Shown here in pieces: positions 57,340 to 64,000 of a DNA stretch of 64,000 bases. This DNA comes from Kitasatospora sp. NBC_00240. Its GTDB lineage: Bacteria; Actinomycetota; Actinomycetes; Streptomycetales; Streptomycetaceae. The notes beneath the pieces are model-generated. The model did no database searches, was not told the DNA's origin, and saw nothing but the letters and a program-made list of their open reading frames with translations. The stretch spans positions 5,146,001 through 5,210,000 of the forward strand of contig NZ_JAPEMU010000001.1 in NCBI RefSeq assembly GCF_026342405.1, given 5' to 3'. Position numbers and translations under genes: made by a program. How positions within the stretch are numbered: the first letter of the stretch is position 1; each line of letters begins with the position of its first letter.

Positions 57340-57897
57340 TTACCGCACCGCCTCCAGGATCTCGCCGCAGCCCAGGGCGTCGGCGATCTCGGCCAGGGCG
57401 TCGCCCGGCACCGCGCCCTCGCCGCTGAGGTCGACGAGATCCTTGGCGGCGAGCCCGAACTCGGCCAGGATCTCGGAGTCGCCGAGCGGGCCGACCGGCA
57501 CCCCGCCGGGACCCAGGGCGGGGCCGTCGTCCTCGTCCTCGTCCTCCTCGGAGGCCGAGTCCTCGTCGTCCAGCTCGGCGACGAGGTTGTCGAGGTCGTC
57601 GAACTCGCTCTCGCCGGCCTGTTCCACCAGCTCGTCGGTGAGGACCGACCCGTAGGAACTGCGGGCGGCTGCGGCGCCGTCCGAGACGAAGATCCGTGGG
57701 TCCTCCTCACCGTCCACGCGGACGATGGCGAACCACGCGTCCTCCTGTTCGATGAAGACGAGCACGCTGTCGTCCTCCTGTGCGGCCTCGCGGGCCAGGT
57801 CGGCCAGGTCGGCGAGACTCTCGACGCTGTCGAGTTCCGTCTCGCTCACATCCCACCCGTCCTCGGTGCGAGCAAGCACTGCAGCGAAGTACGCCAC
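57340..57897 (-). CDS. tRNA adenosine deaminase-associated protein
   Basis: The 185-residue acidic protein (DDEDSASEEDEDEDDG near the middle) is the gene normally found directly upstream of tadA in actinobacteria. It begins VAYFAAVLARTEDGWDVSET and ends with GEILEAVR. GTG at 57897 is fixed by GGGAG 8 bases upstream (GGGAGTGTCCCTG then GTG). Function unknown; the name is by conserved association only. tadA follows 121 bp downstream on the same strand. Confidence 0.88.
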   Translation of the reverse strand: MAYFAAVLARTEDGWDVSETELDSVESLADLADLAREAAQEDDSVLVFIEQEDAWFAIVRVDGEEDPRIFVSDGAAAARSSYGSVLTDELVEQAGESEFDDLDNLVAELDDEDSASEEDEDEDDGPALGPGGVPVGPLGDSEILAEFGLAAKDLVDLSGEGAVPGDALAEIADALGCGEILEAVR

Positions 57898-58105
57898 CAG
57901 GGACACTCCCAAGATTGGTCTCGGCTGTAGGCGATCTCGGGCGAACGCGGTCTGGCCGCCCCCGCGCCGGAGGCGGTCCGCTGTTCGGACCGTCCCATCG
58001 GAATCGTGACAGAAAGCCCGCGATTGCGGGGGGTGTTCGGCAGCGCGTCTTCGCAGCTCGTGTAGGAAGTATTGGCCGGGGGCCGAGAAGTGGGCCGACA
58101 CGCCG

Positions 58106-58342
58106 TCAGATCCGGAAGGTCCGCATCCGCATGGCCTCGCGCATCCGCCGCTCCTTGGTGCGCCGGGGCTGCACCCGGGCCCGCAGTTCGCGTGCCTCGG
58201 CCAGCTCACGCAGGAACACGGCCCGCCGCTTGCGGCGTTCCGTCTCGGTCTCCGGGTGGTCCGGGGCCGCCCTCGCGGGCCCGCCCGACGGGCCCAGCGG
58301 CCCGCCCGTCGAGCCGCCCCCGGCGTTCGGGTTGCTCGTCAT
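58106..58342 (-). CDS. Small conserved Arg/Glu-rich protein, hypothetical
   Basis: The 78-residue protein has a Gly/Pro-rich N-terminus and a basic helical C-terminus (ETERRKRRAVFLRELAEARE, then LRARVQPRRTKERRMREAMR). GGGAAGG lies 9 bases before ATG at 58342. Nothing in the sequence suggests an enzymatic role; a nucleic-acid or ribosome-binding helix is possible. It is divergent from upp. Confidence 0.75.
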   Translation of the reverse strand: MTSNPNAGGGSTGGPLGPSGGPARAAPDHPETETERRKRRAVFLRELAEARELRARVQPRRTKERRMREAMRMRTFRI

Positions 58343-58532
58343 AGCGTCTGACCTTCCCAGATCCGCCGGTTTGATACCACAGGAGCGGGATCGACTCGGG
58401 CATTCGCGGTGTGTCACGGCGTGCCGCCGATCGCGTGACGGTCGGTGCCCGCGGCGGGTGCCGGCCCGCGGGCGGCCGCAGGGCCCCGTTCGGCGGGTCG
58501 TACGGGTGTCCGGCCGCGGTTATGGTCGAGAC

Positions 58533-59168
58533 ATGCGGATCCACGTCGTCGACCACCCCCTGGTCGCCCACAAGCTCTCCACCCTGCGCGACGAGCGCAC
58601 CGACTCACCGACCTTCCGTCGCCTCACCGACGAGCTGGTCACCCTGCTCGCGTACGAGGCCACCCGGGACGTCCGCACCGAGGCGGTGGAGATCACCACA
58701 CCGGTCGCGGTCACCACCGGCACCCGGCTGAGCTACCCCCGCCCGCTGGTCGTCCCGATCCTGCGGGCCGGCCTCGGCATGCTCGACGGGATGACCCGGC
58801 TGCTGCCGACCGCCGAGGTCGGCTTCCTGGGCATGGTGCGCAACGAGGAGACCCTGGAGGCCTCCACCTACGCGACCCGGATGCCCGACGACCTCTCCGG
58901 CCGCCAGGTGTACGTGCTGGACCCGATGCTGGCGACCGGCGGCACGCTGGTCGCGGCCATCCGGATGCTGATCGACCGCGGCGCCACCGACGTCACCGCG
59001 GTCGTGCTGCTGGCGGCCCCCGAGGGCGTCGCGGTGATGGAGAAGGAGCTGACCGGCCTGCCGGTCACCGTCGTCACCGCCGCGGTCGACGAGCGCCTCA
59101 ACGAGAACGGCTACATCGTCCCGGGCCTCGGCGACGCCGGGGACCGCCTCTACGGCACCGCGGGCTGA
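58533..59168 (+). CDS. upp: Uracil phosphoribosyltransferase
   Basis: The 211-residue salvage enzyme converts uracil and PRPP to UMP. Family landmarks: MRIHVVDHPLVAHKLSTLRD, RDERTDSPTFRRL, YEATRDV, PILRAGLGMLDGM, the PRPP loop YVLDPMLATGGTLVAAI, and ENGYIVPGLGDAGDRLYGT at the end. No ribosome site precedes ATG at 58533; a tatggt -10-like box lies 6 bases upstream, so the mRNA is probably leaderless. A very strong terminator follows. Confidence 0.97.
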   Translation: MRIHVVDHPLVAHKLSTLRDERTDSPTFRRLTDELVTLLAYEATRDVRTEAVEITTPVAVTTGTRLSYPRPLVVPILRAGLGMLDGMTRLLPTAEVGFLGMVRNEETLEASTYATRMPDDLSGRQVYVLDPMLATGGTLVAAIRMLIDRGATDVTAVVLLAAPEGVAVMEKELTGLPVTVVTAAVDERLNENGYIVPGLGDAGDRLYGTAG

Positions 59169-59193
59169 ACCGCCCCCGGGTCGCGTCCCCCGA

Positions 59194-59248
59194 ACCCTGA
59201 GCACGGCGAAGGCCCCCGGTCACCGGGGGCCTTCGCCGTGCTCAGGGT
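59194..59248. terminator. Perfect 27-bp-arm terminator between convergent genes
   Basis: Arms 59194-59220 and 59222-59248 are perfectly complementary with a single-base centre, located between upp (+) and the LytR_C gene (-). Similar in length to the DnaA-box palindrome but with no DnaA site. Confidence 0.88.
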
Positions 59249-59261
59249 GGTCGCGTCCGCC

Positions 59262-59948
59262 TCAGCAGCTGCCCGGGGTGGGGGTCGGCGAGGGCTTGGT
59301 GGCCAGCGCGAGTGCCGCGGCGGCCTGGGTCTCGTCCAGCAGGGCGTTGTAGCTGTCACCGATCACGAAGTCGACGGTCGCGTCCGTCCGGGCGTCGGGG
59401 GTGCTGGTGGCGCCGGCGATCTGCGAGGTCAGCAGGGTCATGGCGCCGACGGCGGCGGGGCCGCCGATCACCTGGGCGGTGCCGGGCACCTTCTTGTCGA
59501 GGGCGGTCGGCGCGTTTCCGACGGTGCCGATGACGAAGCCGCGCTTCTTCAGCTCCTCGGCGGTGCGGCCGGCCAGGCCGGCCTTGGCGGTGGCGTTGTA
59601 GACGTTGACGGTCACGGCCTGGGGCTGCGGGACGGCGGCCGGGTCGACCGGCGCGGCCGGGGCGGGCGACGTGCCCGGCGGGGCGTCGGCGGCCGGGGCC
59701 GCCAGTGCCTTGCCGGTGGCGGCGGCCGACGGGGTCGCGCAGGCCTGGGCGGTGGCGTGCTTGAACTTCCCGGTGAAGATGTCCACCAGCTGCACGCCGC
59801 CGAGGCCGATCAGGGCCAGCGCGAGCAGCGAGCAGATGAACGCGAAGATCTTGCGGCCCTTCCTGGGGGGTCGGCCGAGCCGCGGATACGCGGTGCCGGT
59901 GACCCGGTACTGCTTCCCCTTCAAGCCTTGGGGAGTCAACATGCTCAC
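59262..59948 (-). CDS. Membrane-anchored LytR C-terminal domain protein
   Basis: The 228-residue protein has a basic cytoplasmic start (RVTGTAYPRLGRPPRKGRK), one transmembrane helix (IFAFICSLLALALIGLGGVQ, ~34-53), an Ala/Pro spacer (~70-110) and a LytR_C domain (~110-215; VTVNVYNATAKAGLAGRTAE, GFVIGTVGNAP, VDFVIGDSY). The LytR_C part without a catalytic LCP domain is common in actinobacteria and probably assists wall-polymer attachment. GTG at 59948 follows GGGGGAGA by 6 bases. Confidence 0.9.
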   Translation of the reverse strand: MSMLTPQGLKGKQYRVTGTAYPRLGRPPRKGRKIFAFICSLLALALIGLGGVQLVDIFTGKFKHATAQACATPSAAATGKALAAPAADAPPGTSPAPAAPVDPAAVPQPQAVTVNVYNATAKAGLAGRTAEELKKRGFVIGTVGNAPTALDKKVPGTAQVIGGPAAVGAMTLLTSQIAGATSTPDARTDATVDFVIGDSYNALLDETQAAAALALATKPSPTPTPGSC

Positions 59949-60198
59949 GGTTTGTCTCCCCCTCGTGCCAGGGCGGGGTTCGGTGACGGGTACGGCCGGT
60001 CGGGCGGGGCGCCAGGGAGATTTCGGCCGTTGTCAGCAGACTAGTGCGGGACCGCTCCGAAGGTACTAAATGATCATCATCTGGAGTACGGCGGCACCCG
60101 AAAGGATGTACGGGCCGAGCGGGAGGCGCCCTGGTGCGGGGCGTGGCAGGGCAGGCCGGAGTGCCTGCCGGACAGGGTGGAGCGACGGGCCGGGCCCG

Positions 60199-60495
60199 TC
60201 ACTCCATTTCGAGGACGCGGGCGTGCAGCACCTGACGCTGCTGCAGGGCCGCCCGGACGGCACGGTGCAGCCCGTCCTCCAGGTAGAGGTCGCCGTGCCA
60301 CTTGACGACGTGGGCGAAGAGGTCCCCGTAGAAGGTGGAGTCCTCCGCCAGCAGGGTTTCGAGGTCCAACTGCCCCTTGGTGGTCACCAGCTGGTCCAGT
60401 CGCACCGGGCGTGGGGCGACGTCCGCCCACTGGCGGGTGCTGGTCCGGCCGTGATCCGGGTACGGCCGCCCGTTGCCGATGCGCTTGAAGATCAC
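60199..60495 (-). CDS. Conserved small protein with a ParB-like LEDGLHRA motif
   Basis: The 98-residue protein contains WHGDLYLEDGLHRAVRAALQ (residues ~66-85), which resembles the EDGHHR motif of ParB/sulfiredoxin-like nucleotide binders, and LVTTKGQLDLETLLAEDSTF before it. Short streptomycete homologues of this type are often named VapB-family antitoxin or hypothetical. No toxin gene is adjacent, so an antitoxin role is doubtful. GTG at 60495 lacks a ribosome site. It is divergent from the HerA-like gene. Confidence 0.75.
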   Translation of the reverse strand: MIFKRIGNGRPYPDHGRTSTRQWADVAPRPVRLDQLVTTKGQLDLETLLAEDSTFYGDLFAHVVKWHGDLYLEDGLHRAVRAALQQRQVLHARVLEME

Positions 60496-60703
60496 ACGGA
60501 AAGCCTACCGTTTGGGTGGCGGCCGGCGCAGCAGACGCGGCCCGGCAAGACCGCCTGAGTATGGCCGACCTGCGTCGATGCCCGGAACTGCGGGCGAAAT
60601 GTTCCCGCGTGCGGGGGCCTGTCGCGCAGCTCCGGCGGGCGATTGCGGATGTTTCATGGGAAATGTCGCGATCGTTGTCCAGCCTGCCCAGGAGCGTGCC
60701 CAG

Positions 60704-62341
60704 ATGACCACCGACCAGAAACCGGGCCCGTCCGGCGAGGATGCGGCCGGCCGGGACCTGCCGGAGGCCGGGCTGCCGGCGGCCGTGCGGGAGATCGCCG
60801 CGGGCTACGCCTTCACCGGGCCGGCCCTGGATCTCGGCGCCGCCCTGCTCGACGGCACGGCGTACCCGGCCGCACCGGTCCGGATCCCGCTCCCGGTGCT
60901 CAACCGGCACGGGCTGGTCGCCGGGGCCACCGGCACCGGCAAGACCAAGACCCTGCAGCTGATCGCCGAACAGCTCTCCGCCCAAGGTGTCCCGGTGTTC
61001 CTCGCCGACATCAAGGGCGACGTCTCCGGCATCGCGGCCCCCGGCACCCCCGGCGCCCGGATCACCGGCCGGGCCGCCGACGTGGGCCAGGACTGGACCC
61101 CGCAGGGCTGCCCGGCCGAGTTCTACGCGCTCGGCGGGCAGGGCGCCGGCATCCCCGTCCGAGCCACCGTCACCAGCTTCGGCCCGCTGCTGCTGGCCAA
61201 GGTGCTCGACCTGAACGAGACCCAGGAGGCCTCGCTCGGCCTGGTCTTCCACTACGCCGACAAGCAGGGCCTGGAGCTGTACGACCTCAAGGACCTCACC
61301 GCGGTCATCACCTTCCTCACCTCCCCCGAGGGCAAGGCGGAGCTGAAGGACATCGGCGGCCTCTCGGCGGCCACGGCCGGCGTCATCCTGCGCTCCCTCA
61401 CCGTGCTCGACAACGAGGGCGCGGGGGCGTTCTTCGGCGAGCCCGAGTTCGACACCGCCGACCTGCTGCGGGTCGGCCCCACCGGGGAGGGGACGGTCTC
61501 CGTCCTGGAACTGCCCGCCGTGCAGGACCGGCCGAGGCTGTTCTCCACCTTCCTGATGTGGCTGCTGGCCGACCTCCACCAGGAGCTGCCGGAGGTCGGC
61601 GACCTGGACAAACCCAAGCTGGTCTTCTTCTTCGACGAAGCGCACCTGCTGTTCAAGGGCGCCTCCGAGGCCTTCCTGGAGGCGATCACCCAGACCGTAC
61701 GGCTGATCAGGTCGAAGGGGATCGGGATCTTCTTCGTGACCCAGTCGCCGAAGGACGTGCCGGGCGAGGTGCTGGCCCAGCTGGGCAACCGGGTGCAGCA
61801 CGCGCTGCGGGCCTTCACCCCGGACGACGCCAAGGCGCTGAAGGCGACCGTCTCGACCTTCCCCCGCTCCTCCTACGACCTGGCCGAGGTGCTGACCTCG
61901 CTCGGCACCGGGGAGGCCGTGGTGACGGTGCTCTCCGAGACGGGCGCGCCGACGCCGGTGGCGGCGACCCGGCTGCGGGCGCCGCGCTCGCTGATGGGTC
62001 CGCTCGGGGAGCAGGCCCTGCGGGCCGCGGTGGACGCGTCCCCGCTGGGCGCGCGGTACCGGGACGCGATCGACCGGGAGTCGGCGTACGAGAAGCTGGC
62101 CGCCCGCGCGGCCCGGCCGGAACCCCAGGACGCGCCGCCGCCGGCCGGGTCCGGTCGGACGGACAAGCCGGCGAAGCCCGGGCAGGACGGGAGGGCCGGG
62201 AGGGCCGGGAAGGACGAGGGCGGGCTGCTCGGCTCGCTGCTGGCCAACCCCGCGCTGAAGTCCTTCGCCCGCTCGGCCGGTACGCAGCTCGGCCGGGAGA
62301 TCAGCCGCAGCCTGTTCGGGACGTCCAGGCGACGGCGGTGA
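60704..62341 (+). CDS. HerA-like/DUF853 P-loop ATPase
   Basis: The 545-residue protein has Walker A GATGTGKTKT (~80) at the start of the FtsK/HerA-type core, LNRHGLVAG just before it, Walker B KLVFFFDEAHLLF (~315), sensor QSPKDVPGEVLAQLGNRVQH, and RLFSTFLMWLLADLHQELPE. This is the DUF853/HerA-C group linked to DNA processing in bacteria. The last ~90 residues are Arg/Gly/Lys-rich (linker) and end with a conserved helix (FARSAGTQLGREISRSLF). ATG at 60704 follows AGGAG by 9 bases. No nuclease (NurA) gene is adjacent. DNA translocation is inferred from family. Confidence 0.9.
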   Translation: MTTDQKPGPSGEDAAGRDLPEAGLPAAVREIAAGYAFTGPALDLGAALLDGTAYPAAPVRIPLPVLNRHGLVAGATGTGKTKTLQLIAEQLSAQGVPVFLADIKGDVSGIAAPGTPGARITGRAADVGQDWTPQGCPAEFYALGGQGAGIPVRATVTSFGPLLLAKVLDLNETQEASLGLVFHYADKQGLELYDLKDLTAVITFLTSPEGKAELKDIGGLSAATAGVILRSLTVLDNEGAGAFFGEPEFDTADLLRVGPTGEGTVSVLELPAVQDRPRLFSTFLMWLLADLHQELPEVGDLDKPKLVFFFDEAHLLFKGASEAFLEAITQTVRLIRSKGIGIFFVTQSPKDVPGEVLAQLGNRVQHALRAFTPDDAKALKATVSTFPRSSYDLAEVLTSLGTGEAVVTVLSETGAPTPVAATRLRAPRSLMGPLGEQALRAAVDASPLGARYRDAIDRESAYEKLAARAARPEPQDAPPPAGSGRTDKPAKPGQDGRAGRAGKDEGGLLGSLLANPALKSFARSAGTQLGREISRSLFGTSRRRR

Positions 62342-62399
62342 CGGCGCGCCGGGCCGGCGGCCGGCCGGGCGGGTCGGCCGCCGGCCCGGCGGGGCGGGG

Positions 62400-63566
62400 T
62401 CAGCCGGCCAGCGCGGCGCCGATCCGGTCCATCGAGGACAGCCGCATCAGGCCGTAGTTGTAGAACTCGACCTCCGGCACGCCCAGCGAGCGCAGCACCT
62501 CGATCTTGGCGGCGAGGTTGGCCGGCCCGTCGCAGTCGGAGGCCATCGGACGCAGGATCACCGCCATGTCCTCCGGGCGGACGCCGTGCAGCGCGAACGC
62601 GGCGACCTTCTCGCGGACGGCCTCCGGGGTCTTCGCGTAGCCCAGCGTCTCGATCTGGTGGGCGGCCTTCGCGAGGGCCGGCAGCTCGATGCCGGAGAGC
62701 CAGCCCCTGCCGGGCCCGCCGCCGTCCATGAAGGTCAGCCGCATGCCGTGCTGCCCGGCGGCCTCGGCCACCTCGGCGGACAGCGAGGTGACGGTGAGCG
62801 CCGAGGCGTCGACGTACGCGGCGACCGCGCCGCCCGCCAGCTGGTCCAGCGGCGTCTGCTCGGCGGCGGCGTCCTCGTCGGCGAGGCGTCGGCGCAGCTC
62901 GGCCCGGACGGCCGTGCGGGCCTCCTCGGCGGGGACGCCCGCGCGGACGGCGTTCGCCCGGCAGTGGTCGCAGAAGCAGATCCCGAGCAGTGCCTCGGCG
63001 AGCGGGCCGAGCTCCTCGAAGTAGCGCTCGTGGTGGTAGCCGTGGCGCAGGCCGTGGAAGTGCAGCGACTCGGCCCGGATCGCGTCGACGCCGTACCGGG
63101 CGAGTTCGGCCACCAGCGTGACGGCGTACTCGCGGACCTCGGGGTTGGCCGGGCAGAGCTCGGTGAGGTGGCGGTCTCCGAAAGCGTTGGCGGGGGCGCA
63201 GTCCGGGTGCTGGAAGCCGAGCCGGTCGTTGTGGCAGAAGACCGTCCAGGCGTGCAGCTTGAGGCCGCGCCGGCGGGCCTCGTCGGCGGCCTCGGCGAAC
63301 GGGTCGCGGTCGCCGATCGCGGTGGACGGCGCCGGGGCGAGGCGCCGGCCGGCCCAGCGGGACGGGTCCGGGCGGAAGTACGCGGCGCCCGGCTCCAGGT
63401 ACCGGATCACCCGCTCGGGGTTGTGCGGGAAGACGTCACGGGCCTCGTGGTAGACGGAGGCCAGGGTGACGCCGCCGACGCCGGCGCGGTCGGTGAGGTT
63501 GCCGAAGAACGTGTCGGCGCCCTCGTCGATCAGGTCGGTGGCGAAGGCGAGGACGGACGACTCCAC
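62400..63566 (-). CDS. TIM-barrel glycosyl-hydrolase-like protein, unknown specificity
   Basis: The 388-residue cytoplasmic protein begins MESSVLAFATDLIDEGADTF and shows barrel-like segments: GGVTLASVYHEARDVFPHN, GLKLHAWTVFCHNDRLGFQH, LARYGVDAIRAESLHFHGLR, and a Cys-His cluster ICFCDHCRANAVRAG (~195-208) like that of hypothetical glycosyl hydrolases (GHL-type). ALPALAKAAHQIETLGYAKT follows. No signal peptide. Start GTG at 63566 follows GGAG by 7 bases. I do not recognise a characterised member; Glu in RAESLHFHG and Asp in VDAIRAE are candidate acids. Confidence 0.65.
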   Translation of the reverse strand: MESSVLAFATDLIDEGADTFFGNLTDRAGVGGVTLASVYHEARDVFPHNPERVIRYLEPGAAYFRPDPSRWAGRRLAPAPSTAIGDRDPFAEAADEARRRGLKLHAWTVFCHNDRLGFQHPDCAPANAFGDRHLTELCPANPEVREYAVTLVAELARYGVDAIRAESLHFHGLRHGYHHERYFEELGPLAEALLGICFCDHCRANAVRAGVPAEEARTAVRAELRRRLADEDAAAEQTPLDQLAGGAVAAYVDASALTVTSLSAEVAEAAGQHGMRLTFMDGGGPGRGWLSGIELPALAKAAHQIETLGYAKTPEAVREKVAAFALHGVRPEDMAVILRPMASDCDGPANLAAKIEVLRSLGVPEVEFYNYGLMRLSSMDRIGAALAG

Positions 63567-63643
63567 GGCGCGGCTCCGGAGCAGGGGGGTACAGGTGCCC
63601 TCACGCTAACCCGGCGCCCAGGATTGGTCTATACCTAAAGGGA

Positions 63644-64000
63644 TCAGATGCCGAGGTCGTCCAGCTCTTTCAGCAGGTCGGCGTGCGGGCTGCGGGCCGG
63701 CCCGGGCACCGTGGCGGATGCTGTGGCGGCTGCTGCGGGCGCGTTCCTCCCGCTCCGGTCCCGGAAGATCCAGGCGCCGGCCAGGCCGCCCACCAGACCG
63801 CCCAGGTGGCCCAGCCAGCTCACGTCCGGGGTGCCCGGCAGGGCGGTGGTGAGGATGTAGGCGAAGGACGCCCCCATCACCACGCCGATCAGCGTGTCGA
63901 CCAGGTTCCGGTCGAAGACCCCGCGCAGCACGACGTAGCCGAAGTACCCGAAGATCACCCCGCTGGCCCCGGCCGAGATGGTGTCCGTGCCCTGGAACAG
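63644..64000 (-). CDS. Rhomboid-family intramembrane serine protease (5' end outside window)
   Basis: 119 codons of the C-terminal part are present, open to the window edge. ISAGASGVIFGYFGYVVLRG carries the catalytic Ser (GxSG) at the start of a transmembrane helix, and WLGHLGGLVGGLAGAW supplies the catalytic His in the last helix. The tail (RDRSGRNAPAAAATASATVP) is cytoplasmic and Ala-rich. It cleaves membrane substrates by family; no neighbour suggests which. Confidence 0.9.
   Translation of the reverse strand: MFQGTDTISAGASGVIFGYFGYVVLRGVFDRNLVDTLIGVVMGASFAYILTTALPGTPDVSWLGHLGGLVGGLAGAWIFRDRSGRNAPAAAATASATVPGPARSPHADLLKELDDLGI

Noticed and set aside
59194..59248. Second DnaA-like or cruciform regulatory palindrome
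   Set aside because: No TTGTCCACA-type box inside; position between two convergent stops fits a plain terminator.
60199..60495. VapB-type antitoxin of a toxin-antitoxin pair
   Set aside because: No adjacent PIN-domain toxin; the motif resembles ParB/sulfiredoxin more than an AbrB or RHH antitoxin.

Overview
The window is very GC-rich DNA with frequent GTG starts, GGAGG-type ribosome binding sites, G/C-biased third codon positions and many loop-and-stem terminators without U-tracts. Together with a SigB/F-type sigma factor pair next to upp, an XRE-DUF5753/DUF397/anti-sigma-like ATPase trio, DUF5926, DUF1906 and a TTGTCCACA-type DnaA box cluster, this points to Streptomyces or a close relative (Kitasatospora, Streptacidiphilus). 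The gene content suggests the conserved chromosome core, possibly not far from oriC; that last point is inference.

Layout. 1-13 kb: a partial secreted protein, a lipoprotein, an M24B aminopeptidase, a degenerate SpoIIE-type phosphatase, a primase-polymerase-like protein, DUF5926, an ATPase-type regulator, a glycerophosphodiesterase, a CytX-type permease under a TPP riboswitch, and an HtrA-like protease. 13-31 kb: tRNA-Ser(UGA) beside a broken regulator remnant, then HAD hydrolase, amidase-like protein, MerR regulator, GlcD-type oxidase, an Asn-rich secreted protein, PNPOx-like protein, EamA exporter, DUF1906 protein, the XRE/DUF397/ATPase trio, an acyl-CoA ligase, and a 1231-residue PAS/pseudokinase/double-receiver protein. 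31-40 kb: tRNA-Ser(GCU), two identical tRNA-Arg(ACG), a tandem globin/flavohemoprotein operon, a large Ig/GEVED surface protein, a translationally coupled SPFH-NlpC/P60 pair, and a 54-bp perfect palindrome carrying DnaA boxes.

41-51.3 kb is the most interesting part: eight genes on the minus strand encode an Agd3-like (CE18-type) deacetylase, a PelF-like GT4 glycosyltransferase, a polytopic membrane protein, a LegB-like 4,6-dehydratase, a nucleotidyltransferase, a second SDR, a spherulin-4/Sph3-like (GH135-type) protein and a GH114 endo-alpha-1,4-polygalactosaminidase lipoprotein. This parallels the fungal galactosaminogalactan (GAG) cluster and bacterial Pel loci, so a secreted, partly de-N-acetylated aminosugar polymer is predicted. 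The gene that starts the cluster has an unusually AT-rich promoter region.

51.7-64 kb: a tyrosine phosphatase, two SigB/F-family sigma factors, a Dabb protein, tRNA-Ser(CGA), tadA with its associated gene (TadA modifies the tRNA-Arg(ACG) species encoded 25 kb away), upp, a LytR_C protein, a HerA-like ATPase, a TIM-barrel protein and a truncated rhomboid protease. No insertion sequences, prophage or CRISPR arrays were recognised. All functional calls come from reading the sequence and general family knowledge; no database search was run.
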